Shown in pieces: positions 18,681 to 28,661 of a stretch of 64,000 nt of DNA. The stretch is from positions 1,155,957 through 1,219,956 of the forward strand of contig MVDH01000003.1 in the NCBI GenBank assembly GCA_003056245.1. Reading direction: 5' to 3'. A program made the translations under genes and the position numbers. Numbering within the stretch: the stretch's first letter is position 1; every line of letters begins with the position of its first letter. The notes below the pieces were generated by a model. The model worked only from the letters and a program-made list of their open reading frames with translations. It did no database searches and had not been told where the DNA came from. Source of the DNA: Cellvibrio sp. 79. GTDB lineage: Bacteria > Pseudomonadota > Gammaproteobacteria > Pseudomonadales > Cellvibrionaceae.

Positions 18681-18703
18681 TATACATACATCTGATCATG
18701 ACA

Positions 18704-18731
18704 AAAAAGAGCCTCATTTGAGGCTCTTTTT
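18704..18731. terminator. Bidirectional terminator between the propeller lipoprotein gene and thiI
   Basis: AAAAAGAGCCT and AGGCTCTTTTT form a perfect 11-bp stem with a 6-base loop, and T tracts appear in both directions. It lies between two convergent stops. Confidence 0.9.
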
Positions 18732-18743
18732 AATCTGATCATT

Positions 18744-20219
18744 TTAAATCGCACAAGTACTCTTCGGTTCAGGGCGATACACCCCCACATTCAAATGGCC
18801 AGCATCTTTTAAATTCGCTGCATGCAGTTGGCTCATCACACCTTTCTGGCAATACAAATAATATTGCTTGCTCATATCCATGTTCGCGAAATGGTTATTG
18901 AGCGAATAGAAAGGAATAGTTTTGATTTCTATTCCATCCAGGCGCAGGGGATTGGATTCCTGTTCATCGGGATGGCGAATATCAATAACAATTTGGCCGG
19001 GATTAATATCGCCGACAACTGGCACGGATAAATCCGCATCCAACTCATCAACAATCTCATCGATATTTTGCGCGCGACGCTCAGCGATAGCTTTTTCAAG
19101 AACCGCAAAATCAAAATTATTTTCTTCGCGTTCAATTTTGTGCATGCGCGCTTTGGTGGTGGGATTTACCGAAATCACACCGCAGTATTCCGGCATACTC
19201 GCTGCAAAACTTTCGGTGCCGATTTTGCGCGAAAGATTAATGATATCGCCTTTATCCATCGTGGCGAGTGGGCGCAGTACCAGCATGTCAGTTACGCGAT
19301 CAATTGCATTTAAATTAATAAGCGTTTGGCTGGAAACCTGCGCCACACTTTCGCCGGTAACCAGCGCGGGAATTTCTAAAGATTCGGCAACTTGTTCAGC
19401 AGCACGCAACATCATGCGCTTGAGCACCACGCCCATGTAGGAGTTATCTACTTTTTCGAGAATCTCCCTTACAACATCCTCGAATGGAACCGTGACAAAT
19501 TTTACGCGATGGCTCGCGCCGTATTTATTCCACAAATAATAAGAAACTTCTTTTACACCGATTTCATGTGCGCGCCCGCCGAGATTAAAAAAACAATAGT
19601 GCGCACGCAAACCGCGCTTGATACACAAGTACGTTGACACGGTAGAATCAAAACCACCGGAAATGAGTGATAACACCGGATCTTGCGCACCCAACGGAAA
19701 ACCACCCAGGCCCTGGGTTTTGCTGGTTAGCACCCACAGGCGCTCACCTTTAATTTCCAGCGGCACAATAATATCGGGCTTATGCAGGCTTACGCCTTTT
19801 GCATCAGAGTTATGCAATAAACCGCCACCCACATATTGTTCTACTTCCACTGAACTGAACTCGTGCTTGCCAACACGCCTTGCGCGGACACAAAACGTTT
19901 TGCCAGCAATCTGATCGCGCCAATGGCGCAAAGTATTTTGAAAGATGGAATCAAGGTCCCCCAAAGGATAATCATGGATCAACGCAAAGTTGGCGATACC
20001 GGGGGTACGTGCCAGCACATCAGATACCTGCGCAGTAACCTGGGTGTCCGCTTCCGGGCAGCGGATTTCGATCTTTTCCCAATCGCGCTGCACGTCAATA
20101 TCCACCCCCAGATTTGCAAGCAGTACCCGCAGGTTATCGCGCAATTGCTTGATGAATTTTTTGCGCACGGGTGGACTTTTGATGATGATCTCGGGGAATA
20201 CTTTGACGATGAAATGCAT
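18744..20219 (-). CDS. thiI: tRNA 4-thiouridine synthase / sulfurtransferase
   Basis: Makes 4-thiouridine at tRNA position 8 and supplies sulfur for thiamine thiazole. The 491-residue protein has the long, enterobacterial-type layout: ferredoxin-like and THUMP domains (residues 1-170), an adenylating PP-loop SGGFDSTVS, and a C-terminal rhodanese domain with the persulfide cysteine Cys457 in YLYCQKGVMS. The equivalent in E. coli is Cys456. It is divergent from the chemoreceptor gene and ends at the shared terminator. Confidence 0.95.
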   Translation of the reverse strand: MHFIVKVFPEIIIKSPPVRKKFIKQLRDNLRVLLANLGVDIDVQRDWEKIEIRCPEADTQVTAQVSDVLARTPGIANFALIHDYPLGDLDSIFQNTLRHWRDQIAGKTFCVRARRVGKHEFSSVEVEQYVGGGLLHNSDAKGVSLHKPDIIVPLEIKGERLWVLTSKTQGLGGFPLGAQDPVLSLISGGFDSTVSTYLCIKRGLRAHYCFFNLGGRAHEIGVKEVSYYLWNKYGASHRVKFVTVPFEDVVREILEKVDNSYMGVVLKRMMLRAAEQVAESLEIPALVTGESVAQVSSQTLINLNAIDRVTDMLVLRPLATMDKGDIINLSRKIGTESFAASMPEYCGVISVNPTTKARMHKIEREENNFDFAVLEKAIAERRAQNIDEIVDELDADLSVPVVGDINPGQIVIDIRHPDEQESNPLRLDGIEIKTIPFYSLNNHFANMDMSKQYYLYCQKGVMSQLHAANLKDAGHLNVGVYRPEPKSTCAI

Positions 20220-20428
20220 GGGAACGTTTGCCTGACAGGATGCAGCGGATGCTGGCTGGGTAAAAAGGCGGCGATTATACAGAAACAGAGGCGCCTGAGT
20301 CGCGACTTTGACAGTGCCTGCGAGCCCACAAAATCGCCTGCCCGATATGACGGGGGCCGTCTTTGCTGCTAGAACTTAAAGTTAATCGCGGTGTTTTAAT
20401 GCTTTTTTCTGGTCAAAGGAGGATTCAC

Positions 20429-22051
20429 ATGATCCGCAATATCAAACTCGGTAGCCGCCTCACCCTGGGTTTTGGTGTATTGGCATTAATCATTCTTATT
20501 CAAGGGCTGATTGCACTGAATAAAATGTCGGATATGCACAACAGCCAGGAAGAGGTCGCTGAAAACTGGCTGCCGTCGATTATGGCGATCGCCAACCTGC
20601 GCTACACCATCACCCGCTACCGGGTATTTACCCTGCGCACATTGATGGATTCTTCGGCCAGCGAGATTATCCAGACCAAAACCCGTTTGTCCGAAATAGG
20701 GCAGGATTTGGACAACGCGATAGAAAGATACGATGCGCTCATTAGTGAAGATGAGGAAAGGCGCATATTCAACAGCCTTGTGGATAGTAAAAAGCGCTAT
20801 GTCGCCAATGCCCAGCAGGTGATCGTTCTAGTTGAGGGAGGCAATCTGGATGATGCCAAGGCATTTATTGAGCGGGAGCAAAACCCCTTGGCCGACCAGA
20901 TTGTGAAGGATCTGGCAGCGCTGTTTCAAATTAACAGCGGAGGTGCCAATGCCTCTGCACAGCGCGCTGATGAAGCCTACACATCCAGCAAACTTCTCAC
21001 CATTGCCTCTGTCGTCACTGCCTTGATACTCACGGGGGCGTTGTCATTGGTCGTCACCAAAAGTATCACGTCGCCGATTCAAAGTGCCTTGGTCGCCACC
21101 GAGAATATCGCCAGTGGCAACCTGACCAAGCGCATCGACTCAGACGGCCAGGATGAACCGGCGCGGCTGCTCGCCGGGTTGGCAATCATGCAGGACAATT
21201 TGCGCAGCACCATTAGCGAAATCGCTGATTCTTCTAACCAACTGGCGGCGGCAACCGAGGAGCTAAGCTCCGTCGCCGAAGATGCTACGCGCAACCTGCA
21301 CCGCCAGAATGATGAAATCCAGCAAGCGGCTACAGCAGTCACTGAAATGAGTGCCGCAGTGGAAGAGGTAGCGCGCAATGCCAGCAGTACCGCGGAAGCC
21401 TCCAATGAATCATCCCGCTTTGCCAAAGAGGGGCGCGAGCGCGTCCAGCAAACCGTAGCGTCGATCCAATCCATGACCACTGAAGTGCTCAAAACGTCGC
21501 AACTGGTCGAGGGGTTGGCCGGGCAATCGCAGGATATCGCCAAAGTGCTGGATGTGATTCGCGCGATTGCAGAGCAAACCAACCTGCTCGCACTAAATGC
21601 CGCGATTGAGGCGGCGCGTGCGGGCGAGGCGGGGCGCGGGTTTGCGGTGGTGGCCGATGAAGTGCGGGCACTGGCAAGCCGCACACGCACATCTACCCAG
21701 GAAATCGAAGAGATGATGGGTAAGATCCTGGACGGCTCCAATGCGGCGGCAACCAGCATGCGCAGCAGTGCCGAATACACCCAGAGCACACTCAATGTGG
21801 CATTGGATGCGGGCAAGGCGTTGGACGAGATCTTCAACCGCAGCGGCCTGATCAGCGACCGTAATCTGCTGATTGCCACTGCCTCGGAAGAGCAGGCGGC
21901 GGTAGCGCGCGAGGTGGATCGCAACATCGTTAATATCAGCGACCTGTCTACCCAGACCGCAGCTGGCGCCAACCAGACCAGTGCATCGGCAAATGAGCTA
22001 GCGCGACTGGCAACCAGCCTCAATGGGTTAGTTGCGCGTTTTGTTCTCTAA
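20429..22051 (+). CDS. Methyl-accepting chemotaxis protein (four-helix-bundle sensor)
   Basis: A 540-residue transmembrane chemoreceptor. The track starts at 20363, but ATG 20429 ([11 protein letters not shown]) lies 6 bases after AAAGGAGG, an excellent ribosome site. Layout: TM1 near residues 10-32, a periplasmic four-helix bundle (4HB_MCP type), TM2 near residue 195, HAMP, and a cytoplasmic coiled-coil tip with the hallmark [20 protein letters not shown]. There is no C-terminal CheR-tethering pentapeptide (ends LVARFVL). No che genes are nearby, so this is an orphan receptor; the ligand is unknown. Confidence 0.93.
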   Translation: MIRNIKLGSRLTLGFGVLALIILIQGLIALNKMSDMHNSQEEVAENWLPSIMAIANLRYTITRYRVFTLRTLMDSSASEIIQTKTRLSEIGQDLDNAIERYDALISEDEERRIFNSLVDSKKRYVANAQQVIVLVEGGNLDDAKAFIEREQNPLADQIVKDLAALFQINSGGANASAQRADEAYTSSKLLTIASVVTALILTGALSLVVTKSITSPIQSALVATENIASGNLTKRIDSDGQDEPARLLAGLAIMQDNLRSTISEIADSSNQLAAATEELSSVAEDATRNLHRQNDEIQQAATAVTEMSAAVEEVARNASSTAEASNESSRFAKEGRERVQQTVASIQSMTTEVLKTSQLVEGLAGQSQDIAKVLDVIRAIAEQTNLLALNAAIEAARAGEAGRGFAVVADEVRALASRTRTSTQEIEEMMGKILDGSNAAATSMRSSAEYTQSTLNVALDAGKALDEIFNRSGLISDRNLLIATASEEQAAVAREVDRNIVNISDLSTQTAAGANQTSASANELARLATSLNGLVARFVL

Positions 22052-22066
22052 ACGCTGATAAATCCG

Positions 22067-22101
22067 CCCAAAAAAATAAAACCCCCGGCATGCCGGGGGA
22101 G
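22067..22101 (-). terminator. Terminator of the antiporter gene
   Basis: CCCCCGGCATGCCGGGGG is a perfect palindrome (22082-22099). On the minus strand it is followed by TTTTATTTTTTT, so it acts for the antiporter gene. In the plus direction no T tract follows. Confidence 0.82.
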
Positions 22102-22128
22102 GGTTGTTTAGGCAGAGTGTGTTTTGCA

Positions 22129-23337
22129 TTACTTGGAACGGAAAATCAACTCTTTGATTTTAGCCAGCTTGGGGGACACCACCGGCACTGTCAACATAGT
22201 GCTAGCGACAGCCATAATTAGCAACGCGGTAAAAGTTTCGCTGGTGATGATTTGTTTATCGAGCAATACGTTGGCAAAAATGATCATGATCAGCGCTTTG
22301 GTCTGCAACAGCCAACCAATGATTGGTGCCTCGCCTTTTTCCCATTTCAGGATTTTGCCCGCCGCGTGAACCCCCACCAATTTGCCCGAGACCGAAGCAA
22401 CCAACAGAATTGCTGCCGCGATAAACACCGCTGAGCCACCCACTTCCCAGTTGGTACGCAAACCGGTACTAAGGAAGAACACCGGCATAATGATCATCAG
22501 AACGAAGTGGCGCAGCTTGTCCATATCGTCCTGGTTAAACCACTCAGCATCCATCACCGCACCCGCCAGGAATGCACCTACCATAAAGTGTAAGCCCGCC
22601 CAGTCGGCAGCCAAACCAATCAGCGCCAACCAGATAAAACCGGAATACCAGCGATCTTTTTCCGGGATGGAGACCATGAGCTTACGGAAAACATAGGCTG
22701 CAATGGCAAACCCCAGCAGGAACATACCTTGGCGACCAACACGCTCCCAATCCAGCAGGATCAGCGCCAACACACCCCAGATCGCAATATCGTCGAGACT
22801 GGCATAACGCAGAATACGCTGACCAATCGGCTGGCGCAGGATCTCAAGCTTCTCCATCAACAGAATCAAAATGGGTAACGCAGTAACTGCACAGGCCATA
22901 CCCACGCCGAGGATAAACTGCCAGGTCATGCCGTTGGGGCCCATCCAACCATCGCTGAACGACATCAGCACGACGGCAGCAGCACAACCGAACAATAGCG
23001 GCGTCCCCAAGGCCAATCCGGCGGTGATACCACTTTCACGCTTATATTCCCATGCTTTTTTCAGGTCGAGCTCGATACCGGCAATCCATACAAAGATCAT
23101 CACTGCCCACCAGGCGATACCATTGAGCGACTTGACGACGTCCGGGTTGAAAACAAAGGTGTAGTACTCGGGAAATGCATTACCCAACACCCCCGGACCA
23201 AGCAAGATTCCCATAATGATCTGCACGACAACCAAGGGCGCCCAGTAATCCGTCCTGCCGAGCCGCCAAATCAGGTAGGGGATCGTGAAAATGATCACCA
23301 TCGCGATTAGGAATATTTCTGTTGTTGTCATGTGCAT
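22129..23337 (-). CDS. Cation:proton antiporter (Na+/H+ exchanger domain, CPA2-like)
   Basis: A 402-residue inner-membrane protein with about twelve hydrophobic segments covering the Na_H_Exchanger fold. Family features are the glycine-rich ILLGPGVLGN near the first discontinuous helix, FVWIAGIELDL, and the polar membrane stretch VGAFLAGAVMDAEW. It lacks the C-terminal RCK/TrkA-N regulatory domain found in KefB/KefC, so it is probably ungated. Whether it carries Na+ or K+ cannot be read. ATG at 23337 and 23331 are both possible starts; a GGGGTG about 10 bases upstream suits the first. Confidence 0.88.
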   Translation of the reverse strand: MHMTTTEIFLIAMVIIFTIPYLIWRLGRTDYWAPLVVVQIIMGILLGPGVLGNAFPEYYTFVFNPDVVKSLNGIAWWAVMIFVWIAGIELDLKKAWEYKRESGITAGLALGTPLLFGCAAAVVLMSFSDGWMGPNGMTWQFILGVGMACAVTALPILILLMEKLEILRQPIGQRILRYASLDDIAIWGVLALILLDWERVGRQGMFLLGFAIAAYVFRKLMVSIPEKDRWYSGFIWLALIGLAADWAGLHFMVGAFLAGAVMDAEWFNQDDMDKLRHFVLMIIMPVFFLSTGLRTNWEVGGSAVFIAAAILLVASVSGKLVGVHAAGKILKWEKGEAPIIGWLLQTKALIMIIFANVLLDKQIITSETFTALLIMAVASTMLTVPVVSPKLAKIKELIFRSK

Positions 23338-23611
23338 GGTTTACACCCCGATTTTTATAGATATTTAATTATTCGCGCCAATTAGCGGCGGTGACCCAAG
23401 GCTACAAAATTTTGAGCGCCATTCGACCCATACCTTACAGGAGATATCAATAAGATGATTAGGTAAAAACTAAATACCACCAAAAGCTTTTAAAGCACGG
23501 CTGTATATGAGGAAATCAAACATAAAAATGATGCAAATTGGCGCACGCAACTGGCAAACTAGCGCCCGCAGTACCAGGAAGGAAATAAGACAGTCTTAAG
23601 GCGCCAAAAAA

Positions 23612-23659
23612 TGAATCGAAAAAGTGCATTTTTTAAATTTAATGCATTAATTTGGTGCA
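23612..23659 (+). promoter_or_regulatory. Two NtrC-type enhancer sites upstream of glnA
   Basis: TGCATTAATTTGGTGCA (23643-23659) matches the NtrC site TGCACY-N5-GGTGCA except at one base. A weaker partner, TGAATC-N5-AGTGCA (23612-23628), is 31 bases upstream. Relative to the predicted sigma-54 start (23759) their centres fall at about -108 and -139, essentially the positions of the two strong NtrC sites at E. coli glnAp2. The sequences are seen; occupancy is inferred. Confidence 0.75.
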
Positions 23660-23732
23660 ACAACATTAAAAACCAACGCTCCTTATTGCCGAAAAGCCTT
23701 ATTTCTAAAGGCTTGTTGCTATTTATTTTAAA

Positions 23733-23748
23733 TGGCATATATTTTGCC
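23733..23748 (+). promoter_or_regulatory. Sigma-54 promoter of glnA
   Basis: TGGCATATATTTTGCC has the invariant GG and GC dinucleotides at exact -24/-12 spacing and matches TGGCAC-N5-TTGC with one change. It lies about 165 bases before the glnA ATG and would start transcription near 23759. A separate sigma-70 promoter for nitrogen-rich growth was not identified. Confidence 0.85.
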
Positions 23749-23911
23749 CCGTTTCTGACACCCTAGTCTTGCCCCGCTCACCGAAATGAGTCGCGAGCCC
23801 GGATGAAGTGGGAAAATTTTCAGGTAAGCCACCCATTCGGGTTGTTTACCAACCGCACAACAACTTTTCATAATCCGTAGCCTTCGGGCTATTACAACTT
23901 GGAGGCATTCA

Positions 23912-25312
23912 ATGTCTAAGACTTTAGACCTGATTAAAGAACACGAAGCTCGCTGGATTGATTTGCGCTTCACCGATTTCAAAGGTAAAGAGCAGCACGT
24001 TACCTTCCCTTCACACGTTGTAAACGACAGTTTCTTCGTTGACGGTAAAATGTTCGACGGTTCTTCTATCGGTGGCTGGAAAGGCATTAACGACTCAGAC
24101 ATGATCCTGATGCCGGACGATTCAACTGCTGTTCTGGATCCTTTCTACGACGAAGCAACCATCAACGTTCGTTGTAACATTGTTGAACCTGCAACCATGC
24201 AAGGTTACGACCGCGACCCACGCTCTATCGGCCTGCGCGCTGAAGAGTACCTGAAGTCAACTGGTCTGGGCGACGTTGCTTTGTTTGGTCCAGAGCCAGA
24301 ATTCTTCATCTTCGATAGCGTTCACTTCCACGCTGGTATGGGCGGCGCTTTCTACAAGATCAAATCTGAAGAGGCTGCATGGCAATCAGGTGACGACATC
24401 GAAGGTAAACACGGCCACGCTCCACGCGTAAAAGGCGGTTACTTCCCGGTTGCTCCAGTAGACTCACTGCACGACATCCGTGGCGCTATGTGTAACGCGA
24501 TGGAAGCAATGGGCCTGGAAATTGAAATCCATCACCACGAAGTTGCTAACGCTGGTCAATGTGAAATCGGCGTAGGCGCTAACACTCTGGTTAAGAAAGC
24601 GGACGAAGTACAGATCCTCAAGTACTGCGTACACAACGTTGCTCACCAATACGGTAAAACCGCAACCTTTATGCCGAAGCCTTTGATCGGTGATAACGGT
24701 TCAGGTATGCACGTTCACCAGTCTTTCTCTAAAAACGGCAAAAACCAATTTGCTGGCGACGCTTACGCTGGTTTGTCTGAAACTGCCCTGTACTACGTTG
24801 GCGGTATCATCAAGCACGCTAAAGCATTGAACGCTTTCTGTAATGCGTCTACCAACTCTTACAAGCGTCTGGTTCCAGGCTTTGAAGCGCCAGTAATGCT
24901 GGCTTACTCAGCACGTAACCGTTCAGCGTCGATCCGTATTCCTTACACTGTTGGTGAGAAAGCCAAGCGTATCGAAACCCGTTTCCCTGATCCAACTGCT
25001 AACCCATACCTGTGCTTTGCTTCATTGCTGATGGCTGGTATTGATGGTGTTCTGAACAAGATCCATCCGGGCGAAGCAGCGACCAAAGATCTGTACGATC
25101 TGGAGCCGGAAGAAGAAGCACAAATCCCGCAAGTGTGTTCATCTCTGGAAGAAGCATTGGCTAACCTGGAAGCTGACCATGACTTCCTGTTGGCTGGCGG
25201 TGTGTTCTCTAAAGACTTCATTGATGCATACATCAACCTGAAGAAAGAAGAAATCCAACGCGTTAACATGACTCCGCACCCGGTAGAGTTCGAACTGTAC
25301 TACAGCGTGTAA
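23912..25312 (+). CDS. glnA: Glutamine synthetase type I (GlnA)
   Basis: ATP-dependent ammonia assimilation, glutamate to glutamine; cytoplasmic dodecamer. The 466-residue length is typical of the GSI-beta class. Motifs seen: [17 protein letters not shown] with metal ligands, [10 protein letters not shown], and [11 protein letters not shown]. Tyr395 in [10 protein letters not shown] is the adenylylation site, so activity is probably controlled by GlnE. Codon choice is strongly biased towards C/T-ending major codons, unlike its neighbours, as expected for a highly expressed gene. GGAGG precedes the ATG. Transcription is probably from the sigma-54/NtrC promoter upstream, with glnL-glnG 0.8 kb downstream providing the regulator. 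Confidence 0.98.
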   Translation: MSKTLDLIKEHEARWIDLRFTDFKGKEQHVTFPSHVVNDSFFVDGKMFDGSSIGGWKGINDSDMILMPDDSTAVLDPFYDEATINVRCNIVEPATMQGYDRDPRSIGLRAEEYLKSTGLGDVALFGPEPEFFIFDSVHFHAGMGGAFYKIKSEEAAWQSGDDIEGKHGHAPRVKGGYFPVAPVDSLHDIRGAMCNAMEAMGLEIEIHHHEVANAGQCEIGVGANTLVKKADEVQILKYCVHNVAHQYGKTATFMPKPLIGDNGSGMHVHQSFSKNGKNQFAGDAYAGLSETALYYVGGIIKHAKALNAFCNASTNSYKRLVPGFEAPVMLAYSARNRSASIRIPYTVGEKAKRIETRFPDPTANPYLCFASLLMAGIDGVLNKIHPGEAATKDLYDLEPEEEAQIPQVCSSLEEALANLEADHDFLLAGGVFSKDFIDAYINLKKEEIQRVNMTPHPVEFELYYSV

Positions 25313-25360
25313 TTCCTGTTGGTTTTGTCGCTTGGTCGGCAAAATCAATAAACGCTTTGA

Positions 25361-25394
25361 AAAAGCCCGCACAGGCAACTGCGCGGGCTTTTTC
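25361..25394 (+). terminator. Intrinsic terminator of glnA
   Basis: AAAAAGCCCGC and GCGGGCTTTTT form a strong stem followed by TTTC, about 50 bases after the stop. It separates glnA from the DUF4124 and glnLG genes. Confidence 0.88.
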
Positions 25395-25462
25395 TTTGGT
25401 AGGCAGAAAGCTACTCTTCAGTTATAAATGCCGTTGTTGAATTCAGTTCTGAGGATAAAGTC

Positions 25463-25999
25463 ATGCGTATTTTTCTGCTGTTCATTCTACTTGCAGCGCC
25501 TTGGGCACTGGCTGATGTGTACAAAACCGTCGATAAAGATGGACGCGTGATTTATACCGATAACCCCAAAGATGACAAAGCCAAAAAAGTGGAACTGCGC
25601 GAGATCAATACCGTGCCAGGTGCCCCGCCTACACCGCAATCAACGCCTGCGGACTCATTCCAATCACAACCCGCCGCCATTAATTACCAGATCAAAATCA
25701 TTAGCCCGCGCAATGACGCCATTATTCCGGTCGGGCAACGCGATTTGGGAATCGCAATAACAGTAACGCCGCAATTGGAGGAGGGGCACCTGCTGGTGTA
25801 TTTCCTGAATGGTGAATTGCTGGAGGAAACTACGCAGACCAACATCATCGTTAAGGATGCGCCGCGCGGTATTCATACCCTGGCCGTGGAAGCCATAGAT
25901 GCCGATGGTCAATCATTGGGCACATCTGCCCCGGTTTCTGTGAGCCTTATGCGCCCAATTATCAAGAAGGCTGCCCCACCAGTGCCCACACCAAAATAA
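25463..25999 (+). CDS. Exported DUF4124-domain protein
   Basis: A 178-residue secreted or periplasmic protein. The signal peptide MRIFLLFILLAAPWALA leads into DVYKTVDKDGRVIYTDNP, the DUF4124 signature (short beta structure with a Y-x-x-x-D-x-x-G core). The C-terminal half forms a beta-rich region that may be Ig-like. Genes of this family are often found beside glnA/glnL in Pseudomonas-like bacteria, but their role is unknown. It lies between glnA and glnL, with an NtrC-type site right after its stop. Confidence 0.85.
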   Translation: MRIFLLFILLAAPWALADVYKTVDKDGRVIYTDNPKDDKAKKVELREINTVPGAPPTPQSTPADSFQSQPAAINYQIKIISPRNDAIIPVGQRDLGIAITVTPQLEEGHLLVYFLNGELLEETTQTNIIVKDAPRGIHTLAVEAIDADGQSLGTSAPVSVSLMRPIIKKAAPPVPTPK

Positions 26000-26001
26000 G
26001 C

Positions 26002-26016
26002 GCACCAAATTGGTGC
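26002..26016 (+). promoter_or_regulatory. Perfect NtrC-type site upstream of glnL
   Basis: GCACC-AAATT-GGTGC matches the NtrC consensus core GCACC-N5-GGTGC with no mismatch, 137 bases before the glnL start. It sits just past the DUF4124 stop, where it could also form a small hairpin. In E. coli an NtrC site at glnLp gives autoregulation. Confidence 0.75.
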
Positions 26017-26090
26017 TATGCTTTTCCTGAAAATCCCCATAATGGACAGCTTTATCAGCTAAATCCGCTAAATCCTGCCATTTTTCCACT

Positions 26091-26106
26091 TGGTTTGGTT
26101 TTTGCA
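26091..26106 (+). promoter_or_regulatory. Candidate sigma-54 promoter of glnLG
   Basis: TGGTTTGGTTTTTGCA has GG and GC at exact -24/-12 spacing and a perfect TTGCA, but differs at three of the inner -24 positions. Its predicted start (26117) puts the NtrC site centre at -108, the same distance as at glnA. The coincidence supports it; the weak -24 element keeps confidence moderate. Confidence 0.45.
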
Positions 26107-26152
26107 GTAAGCCATATGCCCATTGTAGAGGCGTTCAGGAGAGCAGAACCCG

Positions 26153-27226
26153 GTGAGTCCGCGCGATATCTATAAACCCATATTGGATAGCTTGAGCACA
26201 GCGATTGTGCTGGTGGATACCGATCTACTGCTATGCCATATGAATCCGGCTGCGGAAGCGCTGCTAGCGATGAGCTGCGAAAGCAATACCGGCGAACCCA
26301 TCACCTATTTTTTCTATGAATCCGATGAGACTGATCGCCAACTCAAAATGGCGGCAGCGCAAGCCAACCATTACACCAAACGCCACGCGGAATGGCGCTT
26401 GCTCAGCGGCGGCAACCTCACTGTCGACTACACCGTAACTCCATTTGGTGACCATGAAGGGCTGATTATCGAGATCCAGCCGATTGATCGTTTACTGCGT
26501 ATCAGCCGCGACGAAATGCTCACCACCTCCCATGAAACCACCCGCACCCTGGTGCGTGGTATGGCGCATGAGATCAAAAATCCACTCGGCGGAATCCGCG
26601 GTGCGGCGCAATTGCTGGCGCGCGAGCTGCCCAATGCCGGGCTGGCCGAATACACCAACATCATCATCGATGAAGCGGACCGCCTGCGTAATCTTGTAGA
26701 CCGCATGCTTGGCCCCAACCAATTGCCCAAATGGCAATCACTCAATATCCATGAAGCGATTGAACGCGTAGCCAATATCATCAAAGCCGAAAGCAGTGAT
26801 GCGATCAGAATTGTGCGCGATTACGACCCCAGTATTCCCAATATGCAAGGCGATAAGGAGATGCTGATTCAGGCATTGCTCAATATCGTCCGCAATGCCA
26901 TGCAGGCGCTGGTGGAAGCCAATATCATGAATGGCGTAATTCAGTTGCGAACCCGCATCCAACGCCAATACACCATTGGCCGCAAGCATCACCCGCTGGT
27001 ATGCAGGGTGGATGTAATCGACAACGGCCCTGGTATCCCGCCAGACATGATTGAAAACATTTTCTACCCGATGATCACCGGCCGTGCGGAAGGTACTGGC
27101 CTGGGCTTGACCATCTCCCAACACCTTATCCATCAACACCACGGCCTCATCGAGTGCCAAAGCGAGCCGGGCAAAACCCGTTTCTCGCTCTACTTACCAA
27201 TGGAAGCGCAACATGCAGAAGTCTAA
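26153..27226 (+). CDS. glnL: Nitrogen regulation sensor kinase NtrB
   Basis: Cytoplasmic histidine kinase/phosphatase that, under PII control, sets the phosphorylation of NtrC. The 357-residue protein has an N-terminal PAS domain (residues 10-115), HisKA with His139 in GMAHEIKNPLGG (the same number as the E. coli residue), and HATPase with DNGPGIP and GTGLGLTI. No membrane segments, as expected. The start is a GTG; AGGAG lies about 10 bases upstream. The stop overlaps glnG by 14 bases, giving translational coupling. Confidence 0.96.
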   Translation: MSPRDIYKPILDSLSTAIVLVDTDLLLCHMNPAAEALLAMSCESNTGEPITYFFYESDETDRQLKMAAAQANHYTKRHAEWRLLSGGNLTVDYTVTPFGDHEGLIIEIQPIDRLLRISRDEMLTTSHETTRTLVRGMAHEIKNPLGGIRGAAQLLARELPNAGLAEYTNIIIDEADRLRNLVDRMLGPNQLPKWQSLNIHEAIERVANIIKAESSDAIRIVRDYDPSIPNMQGDKEMLIQALLNIVRNAMQALVEANIMNGVIQLRTRIQRQYTIGRKHHPLVCRVDVIDNGPGIPPDMIENIFYPMITGRAEGTGLGLTISQHLIHQHHGLIECQSEPGKTRFSLYLPMEAQHAEV

Positions 27227-28649
27227 TAAAGTCTGGATCATCGATGATGATCGCTCGATCCGCTGGGTGCTGGAAAAGGCCTTGCAACAAGCGAATATAG
27301 AAACGCGTGTTTTTGATTCGGGCGATAGCGCCATGAACCAGCTGAATCGCGATACGCCCGATGCCATCATCAGCGATATCCGTATGCCGGGAACCGACGG
27401 CCTGACTTTGCTGGGAAACCTGCACAACACCCATCCGCAGATTCCGATCATTATTATGACGGCGCACTCGGATCTGGACAGCGCGGTAGCTGCTTATCAG
27501 GGCGGTGCCTTTGAATACCTGCCAAAACCGTTTGATGTCGATGACGCCGTTGCGGTTACCCAGCGCGCACTGGCTCATGCGCAAGAACAAAAAAGCGAGC
27601 ACGCGCCGGAAAACAGCGTTGAGACCAACACCGAAATTATCGGCGAAGCGCCGGCGATGCAGGAAGTATTTCGCGCAATCGGCCGCTTGTCCCAATCCAA
27701 CATCACGGTATTGATCAACGGTCAATCCGGTACCGGTAAAGAATTGGTGGCACGCGCGTTACATCGCCATAGCCCGCGCCGCAACGAGCCGTTTATTGCA
27801 CTCAATATGGCTGCGATTCCCAAGGATTTGATGGAGTCCGAACTGTTCGGGCACGAAAAAGGTGCGTTTACTGGCGCAGCAGCGCAACGCCAGGGACGTT
27901 TTGAGCAAGCTAATGGCGGCTCCCTGTTCCTCGATGAAATCGGCGATATGCCCGCTGAAACCCAAACCCGCTTGCTGCGCGTATTGGCTGATGGTGAGTT
28001 CTATCGCGTCGGTGGCCACACACCGGTGAAAGTAGATGTGCGCATCATCGCCGCGACCCACCAAAACCTGGAAACCCTGGTGGCCGATAACCGTTTCCGT
28101 GAAGACTTGTTCCATCGCCTGAACGTTATCCGTATCCATATCCCCAAGCTGGCCAATCGCCGGGAAGACATTCCCAAGCTGGCGCGTTTCTTCCTGCATA
28201 AAGCGGCAACCGAGCTGAATGTCGATCCCAAAGTATTGCTGCCGGAAACCGAGGAATATTTTTGCTCACTACAATGGCCGGGCAATGTCCGCCAATTGGA
28301 AAACACCTGCCGCTGGATTACGGTGATGGCCTCAGGCCGCGAAGTCCATGTAGAGGATTTGCCGCCCGAATTACTGGAAAACAAAGAAACCAGCACGCCT
28401 GCGGACGATTGGGAAAAAGCCTTGCGCCATTGGGCTGACCAGGCGCTGACACGCGGTCAGCACCAATTACTCAGCGAAGCAGTGCCTACCTTTGAACGCG
28501 CGTTGATCGAAACCGCACTGAAATATACCGCTGGCCGCAAGCGTGATGCCGCGAATTTACTGGGCTGGGGGCGCAATACCCTGACACGCAAACTCAAGGA
28601 ATTGGGCATGGCGGGTGGCAATGATGCAGACATCGAGGGGGATGATTAA
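27213..28649 (+). CDS. glnG: Nitrogen regulator NtrC, sigma-54 activator
   Basis: Phosphorylated enhancer-binding protein that activates sigma-54 promoters such as glnA. The 478 residues comprise a receiver domain (DDD at 11-13, phospho-acceptor Asp55 in SDIRMPG), an AAA+ domain with Walker A GQSGTGKE, the sigma-54 contact loop GAFTGA and Walker B LFLDEIGD, and a C-terminal Fis-type helix-turn-helix (GRKRDAANLLGWGRNTLTRKL). Candidate targets in this window are the glnA and glnL upstream sites. A terminator follows directly. Confidence 0.97.
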   Translation: MQKSNKVWIIDDDRSIRWVLEKALQQANIETRVFDSGDSAMNQLNRDTPDAIISDIRMPGTDGLTLLGNLHNTHPQIPIIIMTAHSDLDSAVAAYQGGAFEYLPKPFDVDDAVAVTQRALAHAQEQKSEHAPENSVETNTEIIGEAPAMQEVFRAIGRLSQSNITVLINGQSGTGKELVARALHRHSPRRNEPFIALNMAAIPKDLMESELFGHEKGAFTGAAAQRQGRFEQANGGSLFLDEIGDMPAETQTRLLRVLADGEFYRVGGHTPVKVDVRIIAATHQNLETLVADNRFREDLFHRLNVIRIHIPKLANRREDIPKLARFFLHKAATELNVDPKVLLPETEEYFCSLQWPGNVRQLENTCRWITVMASGREVHVEDLPPELLENKETSTPADDWEKALRHWADQALTRGQHQLLSEAVPTFERALIETALKYTAGRKRDAANLLGWGRNTLTRKLKELGMAGGNDADIEGDD

Positions 28650-28661
28650 CTATTCCCACGC

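Noticed and set aside
21079-22023. 314-residue minus-strand ORF inside the first chemoreceptor gene
   Set aside because: It is an antisense shadow of a well-supported chemoreceptor frame; Ser/Ala/Arg-rich composition, no ribosome site or domain.
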